Both the position numbers and the translations under genes were made by a program. Below the pieces are notes generated by a model. It was not told the origin of the DNA and did not search any database. It was given only the letters and a program-made list of their open reading frames with translations. DNA of 64,000 nucleotides, from contig OZ024857.1 of the NCBI GenBank assembly GCA_964017155.1, positions 31,264,542 to 31,328,541 of the forward strand. The letters are read 5' to 3'. Source of the DNA: Oasisia sp. SBJ-2009. Lineage: Eukaryota; Annelida; Polychaeta; Sabellida; Siboglinidae. Positions 37,601 through 52,200 of the stretch are shown here, piece after piece (the stretch's first letter is position 1; each line of letters opens with the position of its first letter).

Positions 37601-40600
37601 GCTTAATTAAAAACCTGCAGAAGAAGCTTGTCAAAGATGGAATACCAATTTAGCTATGCTTTCCAGGCCTTTCCTGACCTCCAGTGGGCGGAGTGGGGCA
37701 AACATACACAATTATCAATTAGCTACCTAGCCTCCAGAGTTGGGGTCAAGTGAGGCAGTTTGGAATATACAAGTACTGTATTGTGTGCCAACCTACCCAG
37801 GGAGACATCAGGCAATGTGAACATGTAAATTTGTGGGAGGTCCGGAGGTGCCTTTAGAAACATTCAATCAAAAAAATTGTGTACTACCTTTGTACCATAA
37901 GATAAGTCTATGCAAATTTAGATAAAAGTTACATAAGAGTTTCAACATTTGTTTTACATCCAATCAAATAAAACTGTCTCATGCATAGCAGCAGTGCCCT
38001 TAGATATGTCAATGCCAAATAAAACAAATAGATCCTGAAACGTTTCTGAGGCATGGAAGCTAATGGTGCATAGTGGCACAGAGTGATGCCATAAGTTCAT
38101 TGGACGTTCGGCCCATAGGACTAACAATTTGAATATTGCTCTGAATGAACAGTGTAGCACTTACATTTATAACAATGATATTTAAACGGAGCTGAAAAGC
38201 TTGAATAACAATTGCCATGAATTGATGAGCATTGAGCCATGGTATATTTAAAATAATATGTCATACTTGGCTATCACTGACCACTCCCATATTATGCTCA
38301 TGGTGCATTTATTTCCCGATTTACAGTACCTACCTTTCCCAGCCACACAATTGGGGTATTAGAAGAGGGTTATAACACTTGAACTTCTGTAGGTCATCAG
38401 GTACATCTTTGAGACAGCTGGCACTGCAGGTGTGTGGCTCTAGACGCAAAACGGAGTCACCAATGAAAGACACCACTCTGACATACACAATACGACTGGT
38501 TCTGTTAGAAAGAAGTGATATGTGAAAGACAACTTACACACTAAGTGAGAGTCACCGGTGACGGTGACAGAGACTTACTTGCTGCTTCTTCCTCCAAATG
38601 TCATTCTAGTTGACACATCTAGTTGACACATCTTATAGGTTAATGTTTCAACCACTTCCCAGTATATGCAACACTCAAAGGTAATTGTGCATTTTCTTAG
38701 TTCATGATTTATGCAACATTATAGAATTTATAGGTCACCATTTGTGCATATTCATACGTTATAAGACATTCATCTTTTGCAGGTGTCATAATGACAACAC
38801 TAAGGTGTGTTAATAAAAGCATACTGCTCATACAGGATACTGAAATTATATTTTATCCTAAACAAAACACGTTTTTTATGTATTGTATCCTCCACCAGTA
38901 TACCTACCAAAATCAGTAAACTAAACAAATCATTTTAGAAACTGTTTGAAGATGACATAACAAACTGGGCATATATCTGACTGAATGATCTACTCACTGT
39001 ATTTCTTTTTGTCGCTGTCTCGGATGGGAAGAATCTTCTCTATCTCCACTCGCTCCCCCAGTCCACCCTCCCCTGACAGACAGCAGTGAGACATAACATA
39101 CACCACACTCCCTCAGTCCATCCTCCCTGACAGACAGCAGTGAGACATAACATACACCACACACTCCCCCAGTCCATCCTCCCTGACAGACAGCAGTGAG
39201 ACATAACATACACCACACTCCCCCAGTCCATCCTCCCTGACAGACAGCAGTGAGACATAACATACACCACACTCCCTCAGTCCATCCTCCCCTGACAGAC
39301 AGCAGTGAGACATAACATACACCACACTCCCCCAGTCCACCCTCCCCTGACAGACAGCAGTGAGACATAACATACACCACACTCCCTCAGTCCATCCTCC
39401 CTGACAGACAGCAGTGAGACATAACATACACCACACACTCCCCCAGTCCATCCTCCCTGAAAGACAGCAGTGAGACATAACATACACCACACTCCCCCAG
39501 TCCATCCTCCCTGACAGACAGCAGTGAGACATAACATACACCACACTCCCCCAGTCCATCCTCCCTGTCAGACAGCAGTGAGACATAACATACACCACAC
39601 TCCCTCAGTCCATCCTCCCTGTCAGACAGCAGTGAGACATAACATACACCACACTCCCCCAGTCCATCCTCCCTGACAGACAGCAGTGAGACATAACATA
39701 CACCACACTCCCCCAGTCCATCCTCCCTGTCAGACAGCAGTGAGACATAACATACACCACACTCCCTCAGTCCATCCTCCCTGTCAGACAGCAGTGAGAC
39801 ATAACATACACCACACTCCCTCAGTCCATCCTCCCTGACAGACAGCAGTGAGACATAACATACACCACACTCCCCCAGTCCATCCTCCCTGTCAGACAGC
39901 AGTGAGACATAACATACACCACACTCCCTCAGTCCATCCTCCCTGTCAGACAGCAGTGAGACATAACATACATCACACTCCCTCAGTCCATCCTTCCTGA
40001 CAGACAGCAGTGAGACATAACATACATCACACTCCCTCAGTCCATCCTCCCTGACAGACAGCAGTGAGACATAACATACACCACACTCCCCCAGTCCATC
40101 CTCCCTGACAGACAGCAGTGAGACATAACATACACCACACTCCCTCAGTCCACCCTCCCTGACAGACAGCAGTGAGACATAACATACATCACACACTCCC
40201 CCAGTCCATCCTCCCTGACAGACAGCAGTGAGACATAACATACACCACACACTCCCCCAGTCCATCCTCCCTGACAGATAGCAGTGAGACATAACATACA
40301 CCACACTCCCTCAGTCCATCCTCCCTGACAGACAGCAGTGAGACATAACATACACCACACTCCCTCAGTTCATCCTCCCTGACAGACAGCAGTGAGACAT
40401 AACATACATCACACTCCCACAGTCCATCCTCCCTGTCAGACAGCAGTGAGACATAACATACACCACACTCCCTCAGTCCATCCTCCCTGTCAGACAGCAG
40501 TGAGACATAACATACACCACACTCCCACAGTCCATCCTCTTTGTCAGACAGCAGTGAGACATAACATACATCACACTCCCACAGTCCATCCTCCCTGTCA

Positions 40601-43185
40601 GACAGCAGTGAGACATAACATACACCACACTCCCTCAGTCCATCCTCCCTGACAGACAGCAGTGAGACATAACATACATCACACTCCCACAGTCCATCCT
40701 CCCTGACAGACAGCAGTGAGACATAACATACATCACACTCCCTCAGTCCATCCTCCCTGACAGACAGCAGTGAGACATAACATACACCACACTCCCTCAG
40801 TCCACCCTCCCTGACAGACAGCAGTGAGACATAACATACATCACACTCCCTCAGTCCATCCTCCCTGACAGACAGCAGTGAGACATAACATACATCACAC
40901 TCCCCCAGTCCATCCTCCCTGACAGACAGCAGTGAGACATAACATACATCACACTCCCTCAGTCCATCCTCCCTGACAGACAGCAGTGAGACATAACATA
41001 CATCACACTCCCTCAGTCCATCCTCCCTGACAGACAGCAGTGAGACATAACATACATCACACTGCCCCAGTCCATCCTCCCTGACAGACAGCAGTGAGAC
41101 ATAACATACATCACACTCCCTCAGTCCATCCTCCCTGACAGACAGCAGTGAGACATAACATACACCACACTCCCTCAGTCCATCCTCCCTGACAGACAGC
41201 AGTGAGACATAACATACATCACACTCCCTCAGTCCATCCTCCCTGACAGACAGCAGTGAGACATAACATACATCACACTCCCTCAGTCCATCCTCCCTGT
41301 CAGACAGCAGTGAGACATAACATACACCACACTCCCTCAGTCCATCCTCCCTGACAGACAGCAGTGAGACATAACATACATCACACTCCCACAGTCCATC
41401 CTCCCTGACAGACAGCAGTGAGACATAACATACATCACACTCCCACAGTCCATCCTCCCTGACAGACAGCAGTGAGACATAACATACACCACACTCCCTC
41501 AGTCCATCCTCCCTGACAGACAGCAGTGAGACATAACATACACCACACTCCCTCAGTCCATCCTCCCTGTCAGACAGCAGTGAGACATAACATACACCAC
41601 ACACTCCCCCAGTCCACCCTCCCTGACAGACAGCAGTGAGACATAACATACACCACACACTCCCCCAGTCCACCCTCCCTGACAGACAGCAGTGAGACAT
41701 AACATACACCACACTCCCCCAGTCCATCCTCCCTGACAGACAGCAGTGAGACATAACATACACCACACACTCCCCCAGTCCATCCTCCCTGACAGACAGC
41801 AGTGAGACATAACATACACCACACTCCCCCAGTCCATCCTCCCTGACAGACAGCAGTGAGACATAACATACACCACACACTCCCTGAGTCCATCCTCCCT
41901 GACAGACAGCAGTGAGACATAACATACACCACACTCCCACAGTCCATCCTCCCTGACAGACAGCAGTGAGACATAACATACACCACACTCCCCCAGTCCA
42001 TCCTCCCTGACAGACAGCAGTGAGACATAACATACACCACACTCCCTCAGTCCATCCTCCCTGACAGACAGCAGTGAGACATAACATACACCACACTCCC
42101 CCAGTCCATCCTCCCTGACAGACAGCAGTGAGACATAACATACACCACACACTCCCCCAGTCCATCCTCCCTGACAGACAGCAGTGAGACATAACATACA
42201 CCACACTCCCCCAGTCCATCCTCCCTGACAGACAGCAGTGAGACATAATATACACCACACTCCCCCAGTCCATCCTCCCTGACAGACAGCAGTGAGACAT
42301 AACATACACCACACTCCCCCAGTCCATCCTCCCTGACAGACAGCAGTGAGACATAACATACACCACACACTCCCCCAGTCCATCCTCCCTGACAGACAGC
42401 AGTGAGACATAACATACACCACACTCCCCCAGTCCATCCTCCCTGACAGACAGCAGTGAGACATAACATACACCACACTCCCCCAGTCCATCCTCCCTGA
42501 CAGACAGCAGTGAGACATAACATACACCACACTCCCTCAGTCCATCCTCCCTGACAGACAGCAGTGAGACATAACATACACCACACACTCCCTCAGTCCA
42601 TCCTCCCTGACAGACAGCAGTGAGACATAACATACACCACACTCCCCCAGTCCATCCTCCCTGACAGACAGCAGTGAGACATAACATACACCACACTCCC
42701 TCAGTCCATCCTCCCTGACAGACAGCAGTGAGACATAACATACACCACACACTCCCTCAGTCCATCCTCCCTGACAGACAGCAGTGAGACATAACATACA
42801 CCACACTCCCCCAGTCCATCCTCCCTGACAGACAGCAGTGAGACATAACATACACCACACTCCCTCAGTCCATCCTCCCTGACAGACAGCAGTGAGACAT
42901 AACATACACCACACACTCCCCCAGTCCACCCTCCCTGACAGACAGCAGTGAGACATAACATACATCACACTCCCACAGTCCATCCTCCCTGTCAGACAGC
43001 AGTGAGACATAACATACACCAAACGCGCACCCACGCACGCGCGCACGCACGCACGCACACATGCACGCACGCACGCCACACACACACACACACACACCAT
43101 GCACATACATCACACCATCACACACACCAAGCACATACCACACACACCACACAACACCACACACGCTTACGCACACACCCACCCA

Positions 43186-43221
<36 letters not shown>

Positions 43222-46200
43222 CACCCACACACACACCATGATATATGATATGGGTAGGACCTTGAGTAGATACATTTCCTTTTCTTGGGTAATTTAAATC
43301 AGCAAAAAACAGCCTGGAAAGCCCTACGAAATTTGGTTATAAATGTGTTTGTTTAAATGCAAGGAGCATAGTAAACAAAAGAAATGAACTAAACATTATG
43401 GTAGAAGATATTGACCCTCACATAATAGGTATAACTGAATCTTGGGCCACCCCCGATATATCAGATGCCGAATTAGGAATGACAGGATATGTAATGTTTA
43501 GGAAAGATAGATTAGGAAGAAGGGGAGGCGGAGTTATTTTATATATTAAAGAATCCATCCAGGCTTACGAAATAAAATTAGAAAAAGAAGCAGAATGTGA
43601 AGCTGTCTGGTGTAACATAGTTACAGGAAACTCAACATTAACTGTTGGGTTAGTTTATCGTAGTCCAAACATAAGCATAGAAGAGAATGAAAAAATGCAC
43701 AACGCTATAAAAGAAGTGAGTAAACGGGACTGTATTATTATGGGGGATTTTAACCATGGGCATATAAAGTGGACATCTCTACAGAGTACTGGGAGAGAGG
43801 ATCAAGAGTTTTTAAATTTAGTACAAGATAGTTTCCTTTTTCAACATGTGTTAGAACCAACCAGGGACAAGAACGTGTTGGACATAGTTTTGAGCTCACA
43901 GAAGGAATTTGTTGATAATGTCAATATATGCGAGCCACTGGGATGTAGTGATCATAACCAGATACATTTTATCATCAAAGTAAAAGGAGAATGGAACAGA
44001 AAAATACGGTACAGGAAAAATTTTCACAAAGGAAGATATAAGGACATGAGGGAATATTTAGCGAAGATAGACTGGAATAACACACTGAAGAATAAGACAG
44101 CAACAGAATGCTGGAATATCTTAAAGAGGGAAATTGACTGCGTCGTTGACAAATTTGTCCCCTTGAAAAAACAGGGGAAAAGGTCAAAGAAGAAACACTT
44201 ATCGAAGGAAGCCATTAGAAAAATCAAGTACAAGCAAATGATGTGGAAGACATATAGACATACTGGAAGTGACGAAGACTATGCCATTTATAAAGAAGCA
44301 CTTAATCAAGCTACAGCTGAAATTAGAAATTCGAAGAGAAGCTATGAACAAAAAATAGCTTTCAACATAAAACATGACAGCAAGAGTTTTTATGCGTATG
44401 TTCGAAGTAAACAGAAAGTTCAAGATAAGGTCGGGCCACTAGAAGGTAGTGATGGAAACATAATAACGGAGGGATTCTTAATGGCAGAAAACCTAAATGA
44501 ATACTTTAGTTCGGTGTTTACCAGGGAAGATATTAGTACATTACCAGTACTAGAGACTAAGTTCGAAGGGAGAGAGTGTGACTATTTAGGACAACTAACT
44601 GTAACCCCAAAAATGGTAGCTATGAAAATAAGAGATATGAAGGATAATAAATCACCAGGAGTGGATGGGATTCCTCCCAAATTACTACTGGAAATTGTAG
44701 AACAAATTAGCATACCACTTGCAACAGTGTTCAATTTGGCATTAGAGGAAGGAGTGGTTCCGGTAGAATGGAAAGAAGCAAACATCATACCATTATTTAA
44801 AAAAGGATCAAGAAGCAAGTCAGAGAACTATAGACCAGTGAGTTTAACATCGGTGATTTGTAAACTACTAGAAAGACTAATTAAAGATCACTTGGTTGAT
44901 TTTCTTGTTAAAAATAAATTGATAAACACATCTCAACATGGGTTTTTAAAAGCGAGGTCATGCTTAACAAATATGTTATGTTTTTTGGAAGATGTCACAA
45001 AGTGGGTAGATGAGGGATCACCAGTAGATATAATCTACTTAGATTTTAAAAAAGCCTTTGACAAAGTGCCACACCAAAGATTACTACTTAAACTAAAGGC
45101 CCATGGCATAGGAAATAGTATGATTAACTGGATAGAAAAATGGCTTATTGATAGAAGACAAAGAGTAGTAGTTGATGGGGAGGTTTCAAATTGGAAATCT
45201 GTTTTGAGTGGAGTACCGCAAGGATCAGTATTGGGACCTATTTTATTCTTAATATATATCAATGATTTGGATGATGACATAACAAGCAAGGTGTTGAAGT
45301 TTGCGGACGACACAAAAGTGTTTGGGAAAATAAAAAGTGATGCAGATAGACAGCATTTACAAGATGATCTAAATAAGTTGATAGAATGGTCTGAGAAATG
45401 GCAAATGCTGTTTAACTTTGGAAAGTGTAAGTGCCTCCACACAGGACATGGGAATGAAAATGCACAATATACAATGGGTGGTACTGCACTAAATACTACT
45501 GTAAAGGAAAAGGACTTAGGTTTAACCATTAGTGCTGACATGAAGGTATCAGAGCAGTGTGGAATTGCAGCAGCGAAGGCAAACCAAATTCTTGGATTAA
45601 TTAGGCGAAATATAGTATACAAAGAAAAAGAACTAATAATACCGCTTTATAAAACAATAGTTAGGCCTCATTTAGAATATTGTATACAAGCATGGAGGCC
45701 ATATCGCAAGAAGGATATTGATATGCTAGAAAGAGTACAAAGGAGAGCAACAAAAATGATACCAAAACTCAGGAATATTAGTTATGAAATGCGTCTAAAA
45801 GAATGTGGTCTAACAACACTAGAAACCAGAAGATTGAGAGGAGATCAGATTGAGGTTTTTAAAATATTGAATGGGTATGAAAATATTGACAGAAATATTT
45901 TTTTCACGGTCAAGGAAGAGAGAAGGACTAGAGGACATGGAGTTGCATTAGCAAAGAAGCAGTGTAGACTAGATATTAGAAAATTTTCATTTTCCCAAAG
46001 AATAGTAAACGAATGGAACAAATTATCAGCTGATTGTGTAGGTGCTAGAAGTGTTAATATGTTTAAAAATAAAATTGACATATACCTAAGACGGGCAGGG
46101 TATACTTAGATAGATAGGTTGGACTCTCGATAAGCTAAACGGCTTCCTTGTCCACCTGCCATCTAGAGTTGATTCTCTAGGTGGCAATCTTGTTAAATCT

Positions 46201-49200
46201 TGTTAAATCTTGTAATAGAGTACATGTTTTGGAAATAACTTTTACTTGTAGCAAAAGTATAAATATTTATAACTTTTTCAGAACATACCACCATATTTGT
46301 TGTATTACATTTTTGAAGATATTAAAATGGGCATCTGTGCTGGAAACATAGAATTGTTTGCTGCTGAGTCAGTCTCAATCTGTGCAATCTGTGCCTAAGT
46401 CAACAGTTGAACCTGAGTAAAGAGCTGGAGCCTGAGTCAGGGGTTGAGCCTGAGTCAGGGGCTGAGCCTGAGTCAGGGGCTGAGCCTGAGTCAGACCCTG
46501 AGTCAGGGGCTGAGCCTGAGTCAGACCCTGAGTCAGGGGCTGAGCCTGAGTCAGGGGCTGAGCCTGAGGCAGGGGCAGACCCTGAGTCAGGGGCTGAGCC
46601 TGAGTCAGACCCTGAGTCAGGGGCTGAGCCTGAGTCAGGGGCTGAGCCTGAGGCAGGGGCAGACCCTGAGTCAGGGGCTGAGCCTGAGTCAGGGGCTGAG
46701 CCTGAGCAAAATCGTACAAACATGGATCACAGCATCACCAGCACCATATCATGAAACACAATTCCTACCATGACAATATCTTATTGCTATGATTTATTAT
46801 GGTCATATTATGTGAATTGTGTGGTTTTATCTGTATAATGCAATATTATTAACTTACATTTCAGTAACTAGAATATCATCAAAACTTGACCACATGTCTG
46901 GTTCTGCTTAGATGTTCACTTAGATGTGACATAACTTGTCTGTTGAAAATTAACTAAATGACATTCAATTTTGAGGACACACACAAATGATCTACATCAC
47001 GTAAAAACTTACCTAAATCATAATGTTCACCATTGAATCTTTCTTGTAGGGTAGTGGCTATATCCCGGTGCAATATCATATGATTTTCATTACTGGGCTG
47101 ATACGCTGCAGAGAAATGACATGAATCATTGCCACACCAACATCTCAGCACATGGCAGTTCACAAAAACCGACATGGCCTTTTGCAGAAACTGGTTTATT
47201 CTGATCAAATCATAACTGATAATGATTATGTTTGTGAACTATGGCCCTAAACTGAGTATAGGATACATTAAGATATACAACCTCAGCATTTGTATAATGA
47301 CACAATACTTGTTCATTCTGTGTCATGTGTAATGTCCTAATGACATCATGTTTAAATTTCTTGCTCTTGTGTTGTGTGTGTTGCTCAGTGACACAATACT
47401 CACGCTTCATCTCCTCCTGCTCCTCCTCCTCCTCCTCCTCCTGCACCTCCACAGGCAGCTCATCCTCCGTGTCATCTGTGATGTCGTGCACAATGATAGG
47501 AGTGGGTTTGGAGATACTCTTGCGAGCCACAGCCCTCTTCTTTGTCCCGGTCTCACCTGCTCCTGCGTCTACAAGAGTCACTCCCTCTGTCTTGGCAGTC
47601 TTCTTCATGTCTGTCTCTGCTGGCAACAACAACGCAGTGCTCAGTGCTGTATACACAGACTAATGTCTGTCTCTGTTGGCAACAACAACAACGCAGTGCT
47701 CAGTGCTGTATACACAGACTAATGTCTGTCTCTGTTGGCAACAACAACAACGCAGTGCTCAGTGCTGTATACACAGACTAATGTCTGTCTCTGTTGGCAA
47801 CAACAACAATGCAGTGCTCAGTACTGTACACACAGACTAATGTCTGTCTCTGTTGGCAACAACAACAATGCAGTGCTCAGTACTGTACACACAGACTAAT
47901 GTCTGTCTCTGTTGGCAACAACAACAATGCAGTGCTCAGTACTGTACACACAGACTAATGTCTGTCTCTGTTGGCAACAACAACAATGCAGTGCTCAGTA
48001 CTGTACACACAGACTAATGTCTGTCTCTGTTGGCAACAACAACAATGCAGTGCTCAGTACTGTACACACAGACTAATGTCTGTCTCTGTTGGCAACAACA
48101 ATGCAGTGCTCAGTACTGTACACACAGACTAATGTCTGTCTCTGTTGGCAACAACAACAATGCAGTGCTCAGTACTGTACACACAGACTAATGTCTGTCT
48201 CTGTTGGCAACAACAATGCAGTGCTCAGTACTGTACACACAGACTAATGTCTGTCTCTGTTGGCAACAACAACAACGCAGTGCTCAGTACTGTACACACA
48301 GACTAATGTCTGTCTCTGTTGGCAACAACAACAATGCAGTGCTCAGTACTGTACACACAGACTAATGTCTGTCTCTGTTGGCAACAACAATGCAGTGCTC
48401 AGTACTGTACACACAGACTAATGTCTGTCTCTGTTGGCAACAACAACAACGCAGTGCTCAGTACTGTACACACAGACTAATGTCTGTCTCTGTTGGCAAC
48501 AACAACAACGCAGTGCTCAGTACTGTACACACAGACTAATGTCTGTCTCTGTTGGCAACAACAACAATGCAGTGCTCAGTACTGTACACACAGACTAATG
48601 TCTGTCTCTGTTGGCAACAACAATGCAGTGCTCAGTACTGTACACACAGACTAATGTCTGTCTCTGTTGGCAACAACAACAATGCAGTGCTCAGTACTGT
48701 ACACACAGACTCATGTCTGTCTCTGTTGGCAACAACAACGCAGTGCTCAGTACTGTACACACAGACTCATGTCTGTCTCTGTTGGTAACAACAACGCAGT
48801 GCTCAGTACTGTACACACAGATTCATGTCTGTCTCTGTTGGCAACAACAACAATGCAGTGCTCAGTTCTGTACACACAGACTCATGTCTGTCTCTGTTGG
48901 CAACAACAACGCAGTGCTCAGTACTGTACACACAGACTAATGTCTGTCTCTGTTGGCAACAACAACGCAGTGCTCAGTACTGTACACACAGACTCATGTC
49001 TGTCTCTGTTGGCAACAACAACGCAGTGCTCAGTACTGTACACACAGACTAATGTCTGTCTCTGTTGGCAACAACAATGCAGTGCTCAGTACTGTACACA
49101 CAGACTCATGTCTGTCTCTGTTGGCAACAACAACAATGCAGTGCTCAGTACTGTACACACAGACTCATGTCTGTCTCTGTTGGCAACAACAATGCAGTGC

Positions 49201-52200
49201 TCAGTACTGTATACACAGACTCATGTCTGTCTCTGTTGGCAACAACAATTAAACCACCGTGCACATACCACTCATTCTAATTTTGGTAATATTCACTGCA
49301 CGCGTATGTATATGAAAACATGGTGCGAGACAGTGTACATCAACCCCATACTTGGCTTCCTCGTCCTCACTGCCTCGTGTACATTGTGACACTGAGTGAA
49401 CACCTACCTCCAGACTTGGAGCCCTGGTCCTCACTGCCTCGTGTGTATTCCACAAACGGCTTCTGTCGACTCTTGATGTGAATGTTGTGGCGACGGCCTT
49501 TGCCTGAAACTTTCGATGCCTCTGCATTTGCCTGAAATATGACATGTTAGATTACTATCATGTGTGTTTGTATGACATATGATGTGAATGTCACATATGT
49601 TGTGCGTGTGTGTCAAGGATAATGCATGTTTATATATGCTACACAAACAATTGTATGACATGTTAGACAACCTGTTTGCAGTAAGTTGTCTGCTCATCGT
49701 GTTGAGTATTGAGTAAGTTTGTTGCTACAGGTTGATATGAAAGAGTGACTCACGAGTTCTGTGTAGAGTGGCTCCAGTCGAGTGGAGCCTCTGTAGATCC
49801 ACTCCACTCTCTTGTCTGCATCAAAATACATCTGTACGAGACTCGCATCCACTCTCTGCACATGGGCCGCCCACCTAGGGTAGAAACAGTGCACTGTCAA
49901 CACGGCTCCTGCATTTGAGTCAACTGTAAGTGTGGCACCCACATTTGAGTCAACTGTAAGTGTGGCTCCCACACTTGAGTCAACTGTAAGTGTGGCTCCC
50001 ACATTTGAGTCAACTGTAAGTGTGGCTCCCACACTTGAGTCAACTGTAAGTGTGGCTCCCACACTTGAGTCAACTGTAAGTGTGGCTCCCACATTTGAGT
50101 CAACTGTAAGTGTGGCTCCCACACTTGAGTCAACTGTAAGTGTGGCTCCCACATTTGAGTCAACTGTAAGTGTGGCTCCCACATTTGAGTCAACTGTAAG
50201 TGTGGCTCCCACACTCGAGTCAACTGTAAGTGTGGCTCCCACACTTGAGTCAACTGTAAATATAGCTCCCACGTGAGTCAACGGTAAATATAGCTCCAAC
50301 GTGAGTCAACTGTAAATGTGGCTCCCACACTTGAGTCAACTGCAAGCGTGGTTCCCACACTTGAGTCAACTGTATAGATGTCTACAACTTGAGTGAATTG
50401 TAAACACGGCTTGAATCAACTATAAACATAATCCCATACTTGAGTCAACCAAGTCATTTGTAGCAATCATCACAATTTAGTCACACAATAATTAAACTGC
50501 GGCACTTATTTTACAAAAACAAGGAGTTCTGTGGCACTAAGCATGCATTGCAAATGTGTTACATTGACAGAACAGGGTGGAATTAAGTAACAATACAACA
50601 TGTGAACATATTTTCTATAAAAATTAAACATAGTAAACAAATCATTACTGGCATACAGCAATGTTTGTTAAAAAAACACAAGACTAATTAATGAGACTGT
50701 CTACCAACCATTTTCCTTTCCATTCTGTCTTTACCATCTGCTTTTCTTGTAAGCGAACCATTGGTCTCTGGAAACATCACCAACATGTCACTGCAGCCAG
50801 CCTTCACGTATCATTTATACTAACGCTATATATAAACAGAGCTATTAGATAGGAGCTGGGGCACTCCCCTGATGGAACCAAACGCGCACAAATCTCATTC
50901 AATCTCGGACAGCTCATTGTTTAGTACGGTATCTGATTTAAGTTTTGATACCATCCGTGTGAGGGCGCTGTGATTTGTTGCAGCGCCCCAGCTCAGATGT
51001 ATTAGCTCTGCTATAACCTGTCAGCCTTCACACATAACCCATACCAACACAGTTATCTGTCAGCCTTCACACATAACACATACCAACACAGTGATCTGAT
51101 AGCCTTCACACATAACCCATACCAACACAGTGATCTGATAGCCTTCACACATAACACATACCAACACAGTGATCTGTCAGCCTTCACACATAACACATAC
51201 CAACAGAGTGATCTGTCAGCCTTCACACATAACACATACCAACAGTGATCTGTCAGCCTTCACACATAACACATACCAACACAGTGATCTGTCAGCCTTC
51301 ACACATAACACATACCAACACAGTGATCTGACAGCCTTCACACATAACACATACCAACAGTGATCTGTCAGCCTTCACACATAACACATACCAACACAGT
51401 GATCTGTCAACCTTCACACATAACACATACCAACAGTGATCTGTCAGCCTTCACACATATCACACACCTACAAAACAACCTGCCAACCTTCAAACACAAC
51501 ATATACAATTACACTAATCCATCAGCTCTCAAAACGTTTGCATAAAGTTAACAAATCCCATTAAGCACATAACAAATGTACTGTTGATATATAAATATTA
51601 CAACTGTAGACATTATGACACTAAAACAGAATACAAAGGCAATCAATGAACCGATACAAAAGCAGCAGTGGCAATGTTGTAAGTCCACTCTTGTTGAGAC
51701 ACTTGTAATGATGTAAGTCCAGTCTTGTTGAGACACTTGTAATGTTGTAAGTCCACTCTTGTTGAGACACTTGTAATGTTGTAAGTCCACTCTTGTTGAG
51801 ACACTTGTACCAAACATTTCATCAGGATCAAAAATACCTAACTGAGATGAAGACACAGTGACATCATCTCACCTCTGGGTACTGATTCAAGTAGTCCTGT
51901 ATGAACTGTGATGAGTCTGGGTGTATGTCTTCCCACACATTGGCACCTGGAAGGGAACCACTTTATAGCAGGGCTTTATGCACGATACAACTTTTGACAG
52001 TCACACTTGTTTTGATGGACCCCTGCATGTTAACTCACATACATAACAGGCAGTTGAGATGTGGTTTATGACCTGAAATAAACTACAAACACACGTGTGA
52101 TACCCTTTTACAAGGCATAACTGAAAATATCTATGATTTTTCTAACTTTTTTGCGCCTTAATTTGTGTTACCCATCCGCCTGTCCACTGATATTACTACC

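Noticed and set aside
39387..42750. Minus-strand open frames of 300 to 850 codons
   Set aside because: They lie wholly in the 54-bp satellite. The unit length is divisible by three and stop-free in three frames, so the frames are automatic. The only coding use is the SETDB1 exon at one end.
46375..46773. Pro-Glu-Ser-rich or Gln-Pro-rich repeat proteins
   Set aside because: Products of an 18-bp minisatellite in an intron; open in several frames at once.
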